A stretch of 16,953 nt of DNA, taken from Myxococcales bacterium UBA5297 (GTDB lineage: Bacteria; Myxococcota; Myxococcia; Myxococcales; UBA5297). The position numbers and the translations under genes were made by a program. Below are positions 1 through 7,639 of the stretch, one piece after another (the first letter of the stretch is position 1; every line of letters starts with the position of its first letter). Below the pieces are notes generated by a model. It ran no database searches. It was not told the DNA's origin and saw only the letters and a list, made by a program, of their open reading frames with translations. The DNA lies in contig DHSB01000086.1 in assembly GCA_002408385.1 (NCBI GenBank), forward strand, positions 25,737 through 42,689, written 5' to 3'.

Positions 1-1
1 G

Positions 2-970
2 ATTTGGGATGAGTGGTTGGTAGACGTCGCGCGGGGGCCGGCGCGCCTGTTCTTGGGCGTGCTCGCCTTTGGCTTGCTCGCCGGGCTGTTGCACCTGGCC
101 GCCCCGGCGCAACGGGTCGTCGACAAGGGATGCCGCACGCTGCTCGTGGTCGCGGCGGCCTGGGCCTGCCTGCGGCTGGTGACGTTCCTGGCCGAGACCC
201 TTCAGGAAGCTCTCACGCAGGGCGAGAGCGAGGGGCGGGCGCGCGGGGTGCGCACGATGATCGTGGTGGCGCGCCGGATTGCCTCGGTCACCGTCTACGT
301 CGTCGCCGCGGCGCTCGTGCTCACGCAGTTCGAGGCGGTGCGCAATCTCGGCATGTCGCTGCTCGCCTCGGCCGGCATCGCGGGCATCGTGGTTGGCCTC
401 GCGGCCCAGAAGACGATCTCGTCGCTGCTGGCCGGCATCCAGCTCTCCGTCACCCAACCGATCCGCATCGGCGACTCGATAGTCGTCGAGGGCGAGTTTG
501 GGACCGTCGAGGAGATCCACCTCACCTACGTCGTGGTGAGGGTCTGGGACCTGCGCAGGCTCATCGTGCCGATCACCCGGTTTCTCGACGCACCGTTCCA
601 GAACTGGACCAAGGTCTCGCCGGAGATCATGGGCACCGTGGAGCTGTTCGCCGACTACTCGGTGCCCATCGACCAGGTGCGCGCCGAGCTGGGGCGCTTC
701 TGCGAAGCCCATCCGGCTTGGGACAAGAAGGTCTGCAACCTGCAGGTCACCGCGGTCAGCGAGCGGACCGTGACGCTGCGCGCGCTGGTCTCGAGCGAGA
801 ACGCCGGAAAGAGCTCCGAGCTGCGCAACGCGGTGCGCGAACAGCTCGTCAAGTTCCTCCAGCAGCTCGACGGCGGCCGCTACCTGCCGCAAGTGCGCCT
901 CGCCCCCACCCCCGAAGGCAGCGGCGAGTCCAAGTCGGACTCGGTCCGCAACGTCGCCACCGCCGGCTGA
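2..970 (+). CDS. MscS-family mechanosensitive ion channel, 5' end missing
   Basis: C-terminal part of a small-conductance mechanosensitive channel, an inner-membrane protein that opens under membrane tension to release solutes. The frame is open to the left window edge, so the protein is partial; a TTG at 17 is only the first possible start inside the window. Hydrophobic segments lie near the N-terminus and around residues 85-105. They are followed by the MscS pore-helix pattern rich in Gly and Ala (SLLASAGIAGIVVGLAAQ) and then the beta-domain signature (QPIRIGDSIVVEGEFGTVEE). The cytoplasmic domain ends in a polar tail. No terminator is obvious in the GC-rich 234 bp before the next operon. 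The family call is firm; the physiological stimulus is inferred from the family. Confidence 0.9.
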   Translation: MWDEWLVDVARGPARLFLGVLAFGLLAGLLHLAAPAQRVVDKGCRTLLVVAAAWACLRLVTFLAETLQEALTQGESEGRARGVRTMIVVARRIASVTVYVVAAALVLTQFEAVRNLGMSLLASAGIAGIVVGLAAQKTISSLLAGIQLSVTQPIRIGDSIVVEGEFGTVEEIHLTYVVVRVWDLRRLIVPITRFLDAPFQNWTKVSPEIMGTVELFADYSVPIDQVRAELGRFCEAHPAWDKKVCNLQVTAVSERTVTLRALVSSENAGKSSELRNAVREQLVKFLQQLDGGRYLPQVRLAPTPEGSGESKSDSVRNVATAG

Positions 971-1204
971 GGGCGGGCGCGGGGCCGGGGCGGCTCGGCC
1001 GGCTTGGGGAGCTCTCCGGGGCGCGGGGCCCAGCGCGAGCCGATGCGACCGACCGGCCTCGCGAAACCAGCCCCCTGCCGCCGGCGAGCGCTGCTCACGA
1101 GTACCCCGAGGCCCGTTCTCCGCTGCCGTGCCACGCGTCCAACCGACCGATACCTCTAGATGATCCGCCGAAGGATACTGCAGGCATCCAATGGGAGGCG
1201 TGTC

Positions 1205-1993
1205 ATGGCGCATCAGGCCTGCGAGTCCGGTCAATCGGCAGTCGAGACTGCCCTGACCGTCCCGATGATGGTCTTCTTTGTCCTCGGCGTCATTCAGCTC
1301 GGCATGATGCACCAGGCCCAGTTGATGACCGAGTACGCGGCCTACCGGGCGGCGCGTGCCGGCGTCGTCAACCACGCGGACTGCGAGTTGATGGAGAACG
1401 CGGCGTTCATCTCGCTTCTGCCAACGCTTCCTCCGCCGGCCATCGGAGTGGGCGGCTCGCGCGCAGACACGCTCTTCAACGCGGGAGCCCTTTATCTGCA
1501 ATACCGCTGGATTCCGCTCAATCGGCGCTTCCTTACCGGCTTGGAGCGGGTCGAGGTCGACATCGTCAATCCCACCCGCAACCAACTCAACGGGCTCTTC
1601 AACACCTACGGCTCGCATCTGCAGCGCAAGGAGATCGACTGGGACGACGTGCGCGACGAACAGGTGATCCGCGCAAACCTCCTGACCGTCCGGGTGACCT
1701 ACAACTACCAGATGCGCATCCCCTTCGCCGACCGGCTCATTCATAGCTGGTTCATGGGGATCAACCGTTTGCAGGACCTCAAGGGCATCCAGTTCGAGAA
1801 CCAGAAGGCGTTCGGCGTCATGGGCTCCCAAACCTACCTGGAAGGCGTAGGGGCGACCCGCGGCGGGGTCTTCCCCCAGCTCGCCGCGCTCGCCGCAACC
1901 GGCACCTACGTGATTCCCCTCACCGCGACCTACTCGATGCGCATGCAGTCAAATCCCTTCAGGCAGGGCATGCAGAGCTGCGTCGTGAATTAG
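1205..1993 (+). CDS. TadE-like pseudopilin (first of operon)
   Basis: Predicted minor pseudopilin of a Tad/Flp-type pilus or secretion system. After a short polar leader the N-terminus reads ESGQSAVETALTVPMMVFF. This is a prepilin-peptidase type site (G9 before Q10, Glu at +5) followed by one hydrophobic helix and the helical continuation typical of TadE (TEYAAYRAARAG). The remaining ~210 residues are soluble and presumably periplasmic. I chose the ATG at 1205 because GGGAGG sits at 1193-1198 with 6-nt spacing; an in-frame ATG at 1160 lacks such a site and would add 15 basic residues. Two cysteines, near residue 44 and near the C-terminus, could form a disulfide. It is the first gene of a five-gene operon; 47 bp separate it from the next. 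The family call rests on the N-terminal signature only. Confidence 0.8.
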   Translation: MAHQACESGQSAVETALTVPMMVFFVLGVIQLGMMHQAQLMTEYAAYRAARAGVVNHADCELMENAAFISLLPTLPPPAIGVGGSRADTLFNAGALYLQYRWIPLNRRFLTGLERVEVDIVNPTRNQLNGLFNTYGSHLQRKEIDWDDVRDEQVIRANLLTVRVTYNYQMRIPFADRLIHSWFMGINRLQDLKGIQFENQKAFGVMGSQTYLEGVGATRGGVFPQLAALAATGTYVIPLTATYSMRMQSNPFRQGMQSCVVN

Positions 1994-2040
1994 GCTTCGA
2001 CACATTCCTCACCCGCGATTTGCTGAAGGCGAGGTCGACA

Positions 2041-3576
2041 ATGCTTCACCACCGCTACCGCAGGCTGATTCGAGACGAGAGAGGGCAGGCCCTGGTCATC
2101 GGAGCGATCAGCCTTCTCGTGATGGCGATCGTGGTCCTTGCCTCCGCGAGCATCGGCAACGCCGTCTACGAGAAGATCAAGCTGCAGGACGCGGTCGACG
2201 CCCAAGCCTACACGTTGGCCGTCAAGCACGCGCGCGCCTACAACTTCTTCGCGTACACCAACCGCGCGATGGTCGTGCATTACTGCGCGATGCTGACCTT
2301 CATGTCGTACCTGAGCCACGCGTACTACCTGAAGCAAACGGTCGGGCGCATCGCCGGGTACCTGAGCTACATCCCCTATATCGGGCCCATATTCAATGCG
2401 ATAAAACAGGTAATCGACTGGTGGCAAACAGCCGTCGACGCCGTCGTCAAAATCCTGGTGCCCATCCTCACGGTCCTGAATATCGCGCTATGGCTGGCGC
2501 AGGAGGGAGTACTCATGGCGACCCTCGCCGACTCGCTGGTCGCCTCTGGGGCCGGTCCGCTCTCGACGACCGATCCCAAAGCGAGAGTCGGCTTCGATGC
2601 CATGGGAGGAGGTGTTCTCAGCCTCCTTTCCACCGCCAACAACTGGGCCCTCAACTACAAGAACGCCAAGAATTTCCTGCATCCTATCGACGACGGGGTG
2701 CGCAGCAGCAGCAGCGGCCTGGGCACCGGAATCAGCCATCGCGCCAAGCTGGCCAAGGCGAACAACCTCTCCGACGAGGACTTCGCCAAGTACCGGCTGC
2801 TGATGGGCAACATCGCCAACGGGTCGCGCCGGGAATGGACCGCACAGGGCAAGGGCCCGATCCTCATCGGCCGCAGGTGGTCGCTGACCATCTGGCCCAT
2901 CATCAAGCTCAAGAAGGTCGCCGAGAGCCAAATCAAGAGCTTCGACGAGAGATTCGAGAACAACCGCAAAGACCAGCTCTCCGCCGAGGATAATATCGAG
3001 CTCCAGACGTGGAGTTGGAAGAAGATGAAGTGGAAGACCCAATGGACTTACAGGATCCGGGTCGCCGCCGACAACCGTGACGGCTATCACCTCGAGGTTC
3101 GCCGGAAGACTTGCAAACAGCATCCCTGGCTCGGCATCACTCCTTACATCCTTAGCGATCCCTCGTTCTTCAAGCCCTGGAACTATCACTTCGGCTACCC
3201 GTGCAGCATGGTGGTCGCGACCAAGGACATGATCGGTGGCACTCGGCCCTTCGAGCTTGAGACGACCGTCGATTCAAGTGCTGGCACTGTCGAGGACAGC
3301 GGAGTCCTCGGCATGAGCTGGAACCGTGTTGGGGGCAAGAGCCAGATGGCCAATATCTTCCGCCAGCGCACCGGCGGGATGATGGCCGTCGCAGTCGGAA
3401 GAGCGGTCTACCACCGTCCCGGTGATTGGAAGGAGCAACCGAACTTCTTCAACCCGCTGTGGAACGCGCGCCTTGCGCCCCTCGTCACTCACTGGGAATC
3501 CGATGCCCTCACAGTGATGATGCCCGAAGTGATGTTTATCAAGACCTGGTTCGGATCGTCGGCAATCAACTACTGA
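2041..3576 (+). CDS. TadG-like pilus assembly protein
   Basis: Large pseudopilin-like protein of 511 residues related to the TadE/TadG family. The N-terminus has a basic leader, then DERGQALVIGAISLLVMAI and a long hydrophobic helix, followed by KIKLQDAVDAQAYTLAV and ARAYNFFAYTNRAMVVH. The last motif is characteristic of Tad-domain proteins found in proteobacterial Tad clusters. Position +5 after the glycine is Ile rather than Glu, unlike the two TadE-like neighbours, so processing by the same peptidase is less certain. Further hydrophobic stretches lie at about residues 100-120 and 135-165; the rest is soluble with few cysteines. ATG 2041 is chosen over TTG 2020 because GCGAGG (2029-2034) lies 6 nt upstream. 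The stop is 13 bp before the next start. Role in the envelope is inferred from family and operon. Confidence 0.72.
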   Translation: MLHHRYRRLIRDERGQALVIGAISLLVMAIVVLASASIGNAVYEKIKLQDAVDAQAYTLAVKHARAYNFFAYTNRAMVVHYCAMLTFMSYLSHAYYLKQTVGRIAGYLSYIPYIGPIFNAIKQVIDWWQTAVDAVVKILVPILTVLNIALWLAQEGVLMATLADSLVASGAGPLSTTDPKARVGFDAMGGGVLSLLSTANNWALNYKNAKNFLHPIDDGVRSSSSGLGTGISHRAKLAKANNLSDEDFAKYRLLMGNIANGSRREWTAQGKGPILIGRRWSLTIWPIIKLKKVAESQIKSFDERFENNRKDQLSAEDNIELQTWSWKKMKWKTQWTYRIRVAADNRDGYHLEVRRKTCKQHPWLGITPYILSDPSFFKPWNYHFGYPCSMVVATKDMIGGTRPFELETTVDSSAGTVEDSGVLGMSWNRVGGKSQMANIFRQRTGGMMAVAVGRAVYHRPGDWKEQPNFFNPLWNARLAPLVTHWESDALTVMMPEVMFIKTWFGSSAINY

Positions 3577-3589
3577 GTCGGAGGCGCCC

Positions 3590-4771
3590 ATGCCGTCACA
3601 AAGCATTTACGCGGATGGCCCCACACTCCTCGAGACTCTGCGAAGCGCGGCGCGCCGGCTCCTGCGCGTGGAGACCGGCAGCTCGATGACCGAGTTCGCC
3701 TTGATGGCCCCGATCCTGTCGGCGATCGTCTTGTGGCTCATCTACTTCTGGGAAGTCCAGAAGGTTCGCATCAAGGCGGCCGAGGCGGCCCGGTACTTGG
3801 CCTTCGAGCGCACGGTGCGTCCCAACCTTCAGGCGATAGGCCAGGAGGCGCGGGAGCGTTTCCAGAACCTCGACAGCTCGGACCGCGGCGTGGCGATGCC
3901 CGCGGGCTACCTCAACCGCGTCACCATCACCAAGGTGACCGCCCGCGAGGTTCAGGCCCCGATGTCCAGCGCCTCGCTTTCGCAGGCGGGCTCTGGCCAA
4001 GGCCTCGGAGGGCTGCTGTCGCAGGCCACCTCGCTGATGGGCAACGCGGTCGGGGCCATCATCGGCACGCTCGGTTTCAATTTCGATCGCGGCGGCGCCC
4101 AAGGAGAGGTGGAATTCAGCGTCGAGAACCGCATCGTCCCCCAGCGGATCGCCTACTACCTGCCGCAGACCTCGGCGCTCTCGCTCGATTTGACGTTCAA
4201 GGACACCTATTTCACCTACTTCGACACCTGGCGCGCCTGGAACTACGGTGATTCCCCGGCGAACTACAACAACGCCTACGCCACGGTCCAGAGCAACACC
4301 ACCAATCGGGTGAAGAAGATCGCCTACTGGGGCCTTGCCAACGGCGCTGGGGTCAGCGGCGTCCTCAACGACATCGGCACGGTTCTCGACACACTGGGAC
4401 TCGATTTCCCGCTGTCCACCAACTACATCAGGGACTCGGTCCTCATGTTACCCGCCACGACCAACTCGCCTCGAAGCTATGGCCTGCGAGGCGGGGCGCG
4501 AACGGTCCCCGGAGACCGGATGCTCGGGGCCTATTGGAAGAACGACAGCAACGGATGCGTGGGCGGCTACTGCGAGCCGTCCGCGATCAGGCAGAAGCGA
4601 GGCTTCATTTCGAGGGGCGACTACGGCGACAACTGGGCGATGCGCGCGCGCAATTGTCGAGGCCAGTTCTTCCAGGGCGCCGCAAAATCCGACAAACCCG
4701 AGTCCTATTACGCCAAGAGCGCCTCGAACGGGCAGAGCTACTTCAATTACGGCACACACGCCTGTCAGTAG
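3590..4771 (+). CDS. TadE-like pseudopilin (second of operon)
   Basis: Predicted minor pseudopilin of 393 residues. A 30-residue leader ends in VETG, followed by SSMTEFALMAPILSAIVLW. The Gly/Ser junction with Glu at +5 and the hydrophobic helix match a prepilin-peptidase processing site, and KAAEAARYLAFERTV matches the helical region after the membrane segment in TadE/TadF proteins. A Gly/Ala/Ser-rich segment (residues about 130-165) is followed by a Tyr- and Asn-rich region (about 195-255), and four cysteines cluster in the last 80 residues, which suggests a disulfide-stabilised exported domain. GGAGG at 3580-3584 is 5 nt before the ATG, which is 13 bp after the preceding stop, so translation is probably coupled. 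It is unusually long for TadE. Confidence 0.75.
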   Translation: MPSQSIYADGPTLLETLRSAARRLLRVETGSSMTEFALMAPILSAIVLWLIYFWEVQKVRIKAAEAARYLAFERTVRPNLQAIGQEARERFQNLDSSDRGVAMPAGYLNRVTITKVTAREVQAPMSSASLSQAGSGQGLGGLLSQATSLMGNAVGAIIGTLGFNFDRGGAQGEVEFSVENRIVPQRIAYYLPQTSALSLDLTFKDTYFTYFDTWRAWNYGDSPANYNNAYATVQSNTTNRVKKIAYWGLANGAGVSGVLNDIGTVLDTLGLDFPLSTNYIRDSVLMLPATTNSPRSYGLRGGARTVPGDRMLGAYWKNDSNGCVGGYCEPSAIRQKRGFISRGDYGDNWAMRARNCRGQFFQGAAKSDKPESYYAKSASNGQSYFNYGTHACQ

Positions 4772-4803
4772 GTCTACCGGCTTCTCGGTGAGGAGTTCCA
4801 GCC

Positions 4804-5601
4804 ATGACAGCGAAACTTGCAGAACGCACTGGAGCCGGGCGACGCCTGCTGGGGTTCGGAGCCCTGATGGCGGTCGTGGCCGCAGCCGCCCTGGATGCCT
4901 CCGCGCCCCCGGCCCGCGCCGCCGGAGAGGCCCAGCTCGACAGTCTGCGCCGCTCGCGACTGGGCGAGGTCTTCCCCGCCTATCCAGGAACGACCCAGAT
5001 CCCGATGGGAATGCTCGACGCCAACGAAAACGCCATGGAGATGGCCTTCTTCGAGACGCGCGACCCGCCGGGCGAGGTTCTGGCCTTCTTCGGGCGCGCC
5101 TTCGAGGCACGCGGACAGCACGTCGAGTACGTCGGCGAGGACGAGGGCGGGACCGTCAGCTACTACGACAGCAGCCTGGGCCAGCTCGTCTCGCTCCACG
5201 TGATGCTCAGCGGCGATCCCAACAGCCGCCGGACGCTGGTCTTCCCCTCCATCGTCGATGCCCCCGACGGCGTTTCCCTCTCCGCGGCCCCTATCGAAGC
5301 GCTGCCCACTCCCGAAGGCGCCAGCGCCGTGTTGCGCCTGGACGACCGCAGCATGGGGCGCACCGGTGGCGCTCGGACGATGACGCAAATCGCTCCAGGG
5401 AGCCCCGCGGAGCTTGCCGCCTTCTATCGAGAGACGCTCCCGGAGCGGGGCTTCGCCCTGTCTTCGACCCGGACCGAGGCGGAGACCCAGGTGCTCGAAT
5501 TCGGGGGAGAGCTTGGAAACCTGAGCCTCACCATTTCGCCGCTGGCCACGGAAGGCAAACCCGAATCGGTCATCGCGATCATCATGGAGGGACAGCGATG
5601 A
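4804..5601 (+). CDS. Exported protein with internal duplication, in pseudopilin operon
   Basis: I recognise no named family. The 265-residue product begins with a basic region and a hydrophobic helix ending in an Ala-rich stretch (PPARAAGEA), consistent with a cleaved signal peptide and a periplasmic location. The mature part appears to hold two related modules, at roughly residues 75-150 and 190-263. Each has a Pro-rich entry, a helix (GEVLAFFGRAFEARGQ versus AELAAFYRETLPERGF), and then two beta strands around SLGQLVSLHV versus ELGNLSLTIS. A PAYPGT motif precedes the first. GGTGAGGAG lies 8 nt upstream of the ATG. It is 32 bp after the second TadE-like gene and its stop overlaps the start of the pilin gene by 4 bp, so it is very likely part of the same system. 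Function unknown. Confidence 0.7.
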   Translation: MTAKLAERTGAGRRLLGFGALMAVVAAAALDASAPPARAAGEAQLDSLRRSRLGEVFPAYPGTTQIPMGMLDANENAMEMAFFETRDPPGEVLAFFGRAFEARGQHVEYVGEDEGGTVSYYDSSLGQLVSLHVMLSGDPNSRRTLVFPSIVDAPDGVSLSAAPIEALPTPEGASAVLRLDDRSMGRTGGARTMTQIAPGSPAELAAFYRETLPERGFALSSTRTEAETQVLEFGGELGNLSLTISPLATEGKPESVIAIIMEGQR

Positions 5602-5798
5602 GCTCGCTCAGCCGCATGAGAAGCCTGATGGCCGCCTCGCGAGGCGAGAGCGGGCAGGCGACGGTCGAGACCGCTGTCTTGGTGAGCGCGCTGTTGGTTG
5701 GCGCGGGCTCGATCATGTTCTTCCTGCCCGACATGCTCGCGGCCTTCACCATTTACATCCAAGGCTTCTATCTGGTGCTCGGCTACCCTATCGGGTGA
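5598..5798 (+). CDS. Small Flp-like pilin/pseudopilin
   Basis: A 66-residue protein: a basic leader of about 19 residues ending in GESG, then QATVETAVLVSALLVGAG and a second hydrophobic stretch to the C-terminus. The Gly/Gln junction with Glu at +5 repeats the site seen in the two TadE-like proteins of this operon, and the size matches Flp-type pilins (about 50-75 residues). The mature part is almost entirely hydrophobic helix. ATG 5598 overlaps the preceding TGA (ATGA) and has GGAGG at 5586-5590 with 7-nt spacing, so it is translationally coupled. Being last before a strong terminator is unusual, since flp genes are usually promoter-proximal. It could be the structural pilin or a short TadE-type minor subunit; the sequence does not decide. 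Confidence 0.68.
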   Translation: MSSLSRMRSLMAASRGESGQATVETAVLVSALLVGAGSIMFFLPDMLAAFTIYIQGFYLVLGYPIG

Positions 5799-5852
5799 AG
5801 CGGTCGCGCTTGGGCCGGCTCGGCTTCGTGGCGCGGTCAACGACGAGAGTGC

Positions 5853-5887
5853 AAACGCGTGCGTGCTCAACGCACGCGTTTTCTTTT
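5853..5887 (+). terminator. Rho-independent terminator of the pseudopilin operon
   Basis: A perfect 12-bp inverted repeat (AAACGCGTGCGT at 5853-5864 with its complement at 5870-5881), a 5-nt loop GCTCA, and then a T-rich run TTCTTTT. It lies 55 bp after the last stop of the operon and before the convergent end of the next minus-strand gene. The T run is on the plus-strand side only, so it should act mainly on the pseudopilin transcript. Confidence 0.85.
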
Positions 5888-5952
5888 CCGCGAAAGGTCG
5901 AGACGAGGGTCTGGCCTCTGAATCGTCTTGCGCGGGTGCGCGTAGTTGGGGG

Positions 5953-6711
5953 CTAAAGCTCCTGGGCGCGCGGCATCGCAAGTGGCACGCGGGTCAGCGC
6001 GCGCTTTGCCCCGGTACCCGAAGCGACGGCAGTCCAGCGTTCGTCACCCCTTTGAACCGACAGCACGCCAAACAGCGGCACCTGCTCACTCAGCGTCGCC
6101 TCGACGCGCTCCTTGGACTCGAGACTGAAGACCACCCGGCGCGCCTGGCCGGCAAATGCGCCGGTCACCTTCACCGCTTCGGAGCTTGCCTGCACGCCGC
6201 GAAGCTGCGGATCGTCGACAGGCAGATCGATTGGGACGGACACGGGGGTATGTGGCGGCGCCCAGGCGGCTACCCGGTCGAGCAAGACCGGCTGGGATTC
6301 GGTTATCCACAACACCACCAACGCGCGCCGACCAAGGTCGAAGAATTCGAATTCGACCTGCTGGACGGGGACGTTGTCGCGCAGCGCCCGGCCTACGGCG
6401 GCTGCTCGCACCCGCGTCTTGCCCCGAGGCCCCTTCACCTCATAATCGACGTACTGGCCTTCTTTGAGGCTCATAGTCCCGTACAGCAGCGGCAGCGGCA
6501 GACTGCTGCGCGCTTCCTCGAGCCTCGAGGGGGCGATCTCCTTCCCTGCCGGTCGCCCGAGCGCCTGGGATGTAGGAGAGACGCTTCCTGCTGCGTCATC
6601 CGTCTTCCTATGACCGGTACCCGGGCCATCACCAGAGCCTGCGGCGGGAGCGCCGGTGAGCAGCACCGCGAGCGCGACGTGAGGCAGCGAAAACATGGTG
6701 ATATCTTGCAT
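5953..6711 (-). CDS. Exported protein of unknown function, paralog of divergent neighbour
   Basis: Predicted secreted protein of 252 residues. The first 25 residues hold a hydrophobic helix (MFSLPHVALAVLLTGAPAAG), so it is probably periplasmic or surface-attached; there is no clear lipobox. After a low-complexity Pro/Gly/Ser linker comes a domain with EGQYVDYEV, then VEFEFFDLGRRALV, and later SEQVPLFGVLSV followed by a glycine-rich end. The same order of blocks occurs in the divergent gene at 6813. ATG 6711 is preferred over ATG 6696 because CAGGGG lies 8 nt upstream. The open frame extends to 6933 but that would overlap the divergent gene and is basic low-complexity sequence. It converges on the pseudopilin terminator. 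Function unknown; gene reality well supported by third-position GC. Confidence 0.7.
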   Translation of the reverse strand: MQDITMFSLPHVALAVLLTGAPAAGSGDGPGTGHRKTDDAAGSVSPTSQALGRPAGKEIAPSRLEEARSSLPLPLLYGTMSLKEGQYVDYEVKGPRGKTRVRAAAVGRALRDNVPVQQVEFEFFDLGRRALVVLWITESQPVLLDRVAAWAPPHTPVSVPIDLPVDDPQLRGVQASSEAVKVTGAFAGQARRVVFSLESKERVEATLSEQVPLFGVLSVQRGDERWTAVASGTGAKRALTRVPLAMPRAQEL

Positions 6712-6735
6712 TTGAATAACCCCTGATGACAAGGG

Positions 6736-6758
6736 CGCTTGGCTCGCGGGACCAAGCG
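6736..6758. promoter_or_regulatory. Candidate operator between divergent genes
   Basis: A perfect 7-bp dyad, CGCTTGG and CCAAGCG, separated by 9 nt, sits in the middle of the 101-bp gap between two divergent starts. A second, compact CTTG-CC-CAAG palindrome lies at about 6777-6786. Position and symmetry suggest a regulator binding site; no -35/-10 pair is clear. Confidence 0.3.
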
Positions 6759-6812
6759 TGTCGGAGGCGAGAACCGCTTGCCCAAGAGGATCCCGAATTC
6801 TGGAGGCTGCAA

Positions 6813-7442
6813 ATGAGAGCCACGCCCCTGCTGGCCGCCTGTGCAATCCTGCTCGGCGCCTCGAGCCTTTGGGCGGGAACCGAAGGTCTTGATTTCGGCC
6901 TCCCGCTCGTCGTCGTCGAGGGCGGTTGGGCACGCTATGAGGCCTACTCGACCGATGGACCGGTGCCGACTGTGATCCGCGTCGGTCCCGCCGGAGCCCA
7001 CCAAGGCAAGACCGGACGGTGGCTCATCGTCGAGGTCGAGGTCCCCGATATCGGGCGCGTGAAGGTCGAGTACCTGGTTGCCGGCAAGGTGTTCACGGCA
7101 AACTCGGTGCTCGTTACTCGAACCGACATTCAAGGCGTCTCGAGCGCCGATTCCAGCGAGACCGCCGAAGCCAAGATCGGGCCCGCACCGTCGGCGGCGC
7201 GGCTCACCAAGAAGGGAGTCCAGACGATCGCGGGCCGCAAACTCGAGGTGAGCGAATACGCTTTCACCGGAGGGAGGACCGTGCGGTGGTCCGCAAAGGT
7301 TCCCGGGTTCGGAATCGCCGGAGTCGAAGGCCCGGACAGGCTCAAGCTGCTCGACTTCGGCGTCGGCGGCGATCCCTGGCGCTTCGACCCACCGCGCAGC
7401 CCTCGCGCCGCCAAGCCACCCGCTGCCCAACCGGTGGACTGA
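6813..7442 (+). CDS. Exported protein of unknown function, paralog of divergent neighbour
   Basis: Predicted secreted protein of 209 residues with a classical signal peptide (MRATPLLAACAILLGASSLWAG, cleavage likely after LWA). The mature part starts with VVVEGGWARYEAY, continues with a strand-rich block IVEVEVPDIGRVKVEYLV, and after a charged linker has RTVRWSAKVPGFGIAGVE and a C-terminal FGVGG, then a Pro/Ala tail. The pattern of an EG-aromatic-x-x-YE start, a DxGR core and a VPxFG block matches the divergent protein at 5953-6711, so I read them as paralogs of one small beta-rich family. TGGAGG at 6801-6806 lies 6 nt before ATG 6813; an upstream in-frame ATG at 6726 is rejected. The gap to the next gene is about 200 bp without a strong terminator. 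Function unknown. Confidence 0.78.
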   Translation: MRATPLLAACAILLGASSLWAGTEGLDFGLPLVVVEGGWARYEAYSTDGPVPTVIRVGPAGAHQGKTGRWLIVEVEVPDIGRVKVEYLVAGKVFTANSVLVTRTDIQGVSSADSSETAEAKIGPAPSAARLTKKGVQTIAGRKLEVSEYAFTGGRTVRWSAKVPGFGIAGVEGPDRLKLLDFGVGGDPWRFDPPRSPRAAKPPAAQPVD

Positions 7443-7639
7443 GCGGCAAGGCACTCGACGTCAGCGCCGAGCCTCGGCAGGCCCGGCGCCTGTCGCCCGG
7501 ATTTCGAGCCGAAACCGGCTTTGCCGGCCGATGGCCTCGGCAGTCGCCTGGCGCTGGGCCCGATGCCAGGGCAGGCTCTGCCTCGGTCGGGAGCCGAGCG
7601 CACTGCAGCAGGACACCTCGGATATGATGCCGCTTCCGA

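Noticed and set aside
13..1746. 577-codon plus-strand open frame over the MscS gene and first TadE-like gene
   Set aside because: Shadow of two well-supported genes in another frame; Arg-rich low-complexity translation.
4335..5597. Upstream extension of the frame that contains the small pilin
   Set aside because: It overlaps two real genes out of frame and is Arg/Pro-rich. The GGAGG site and pilin signature define the start at 5598.
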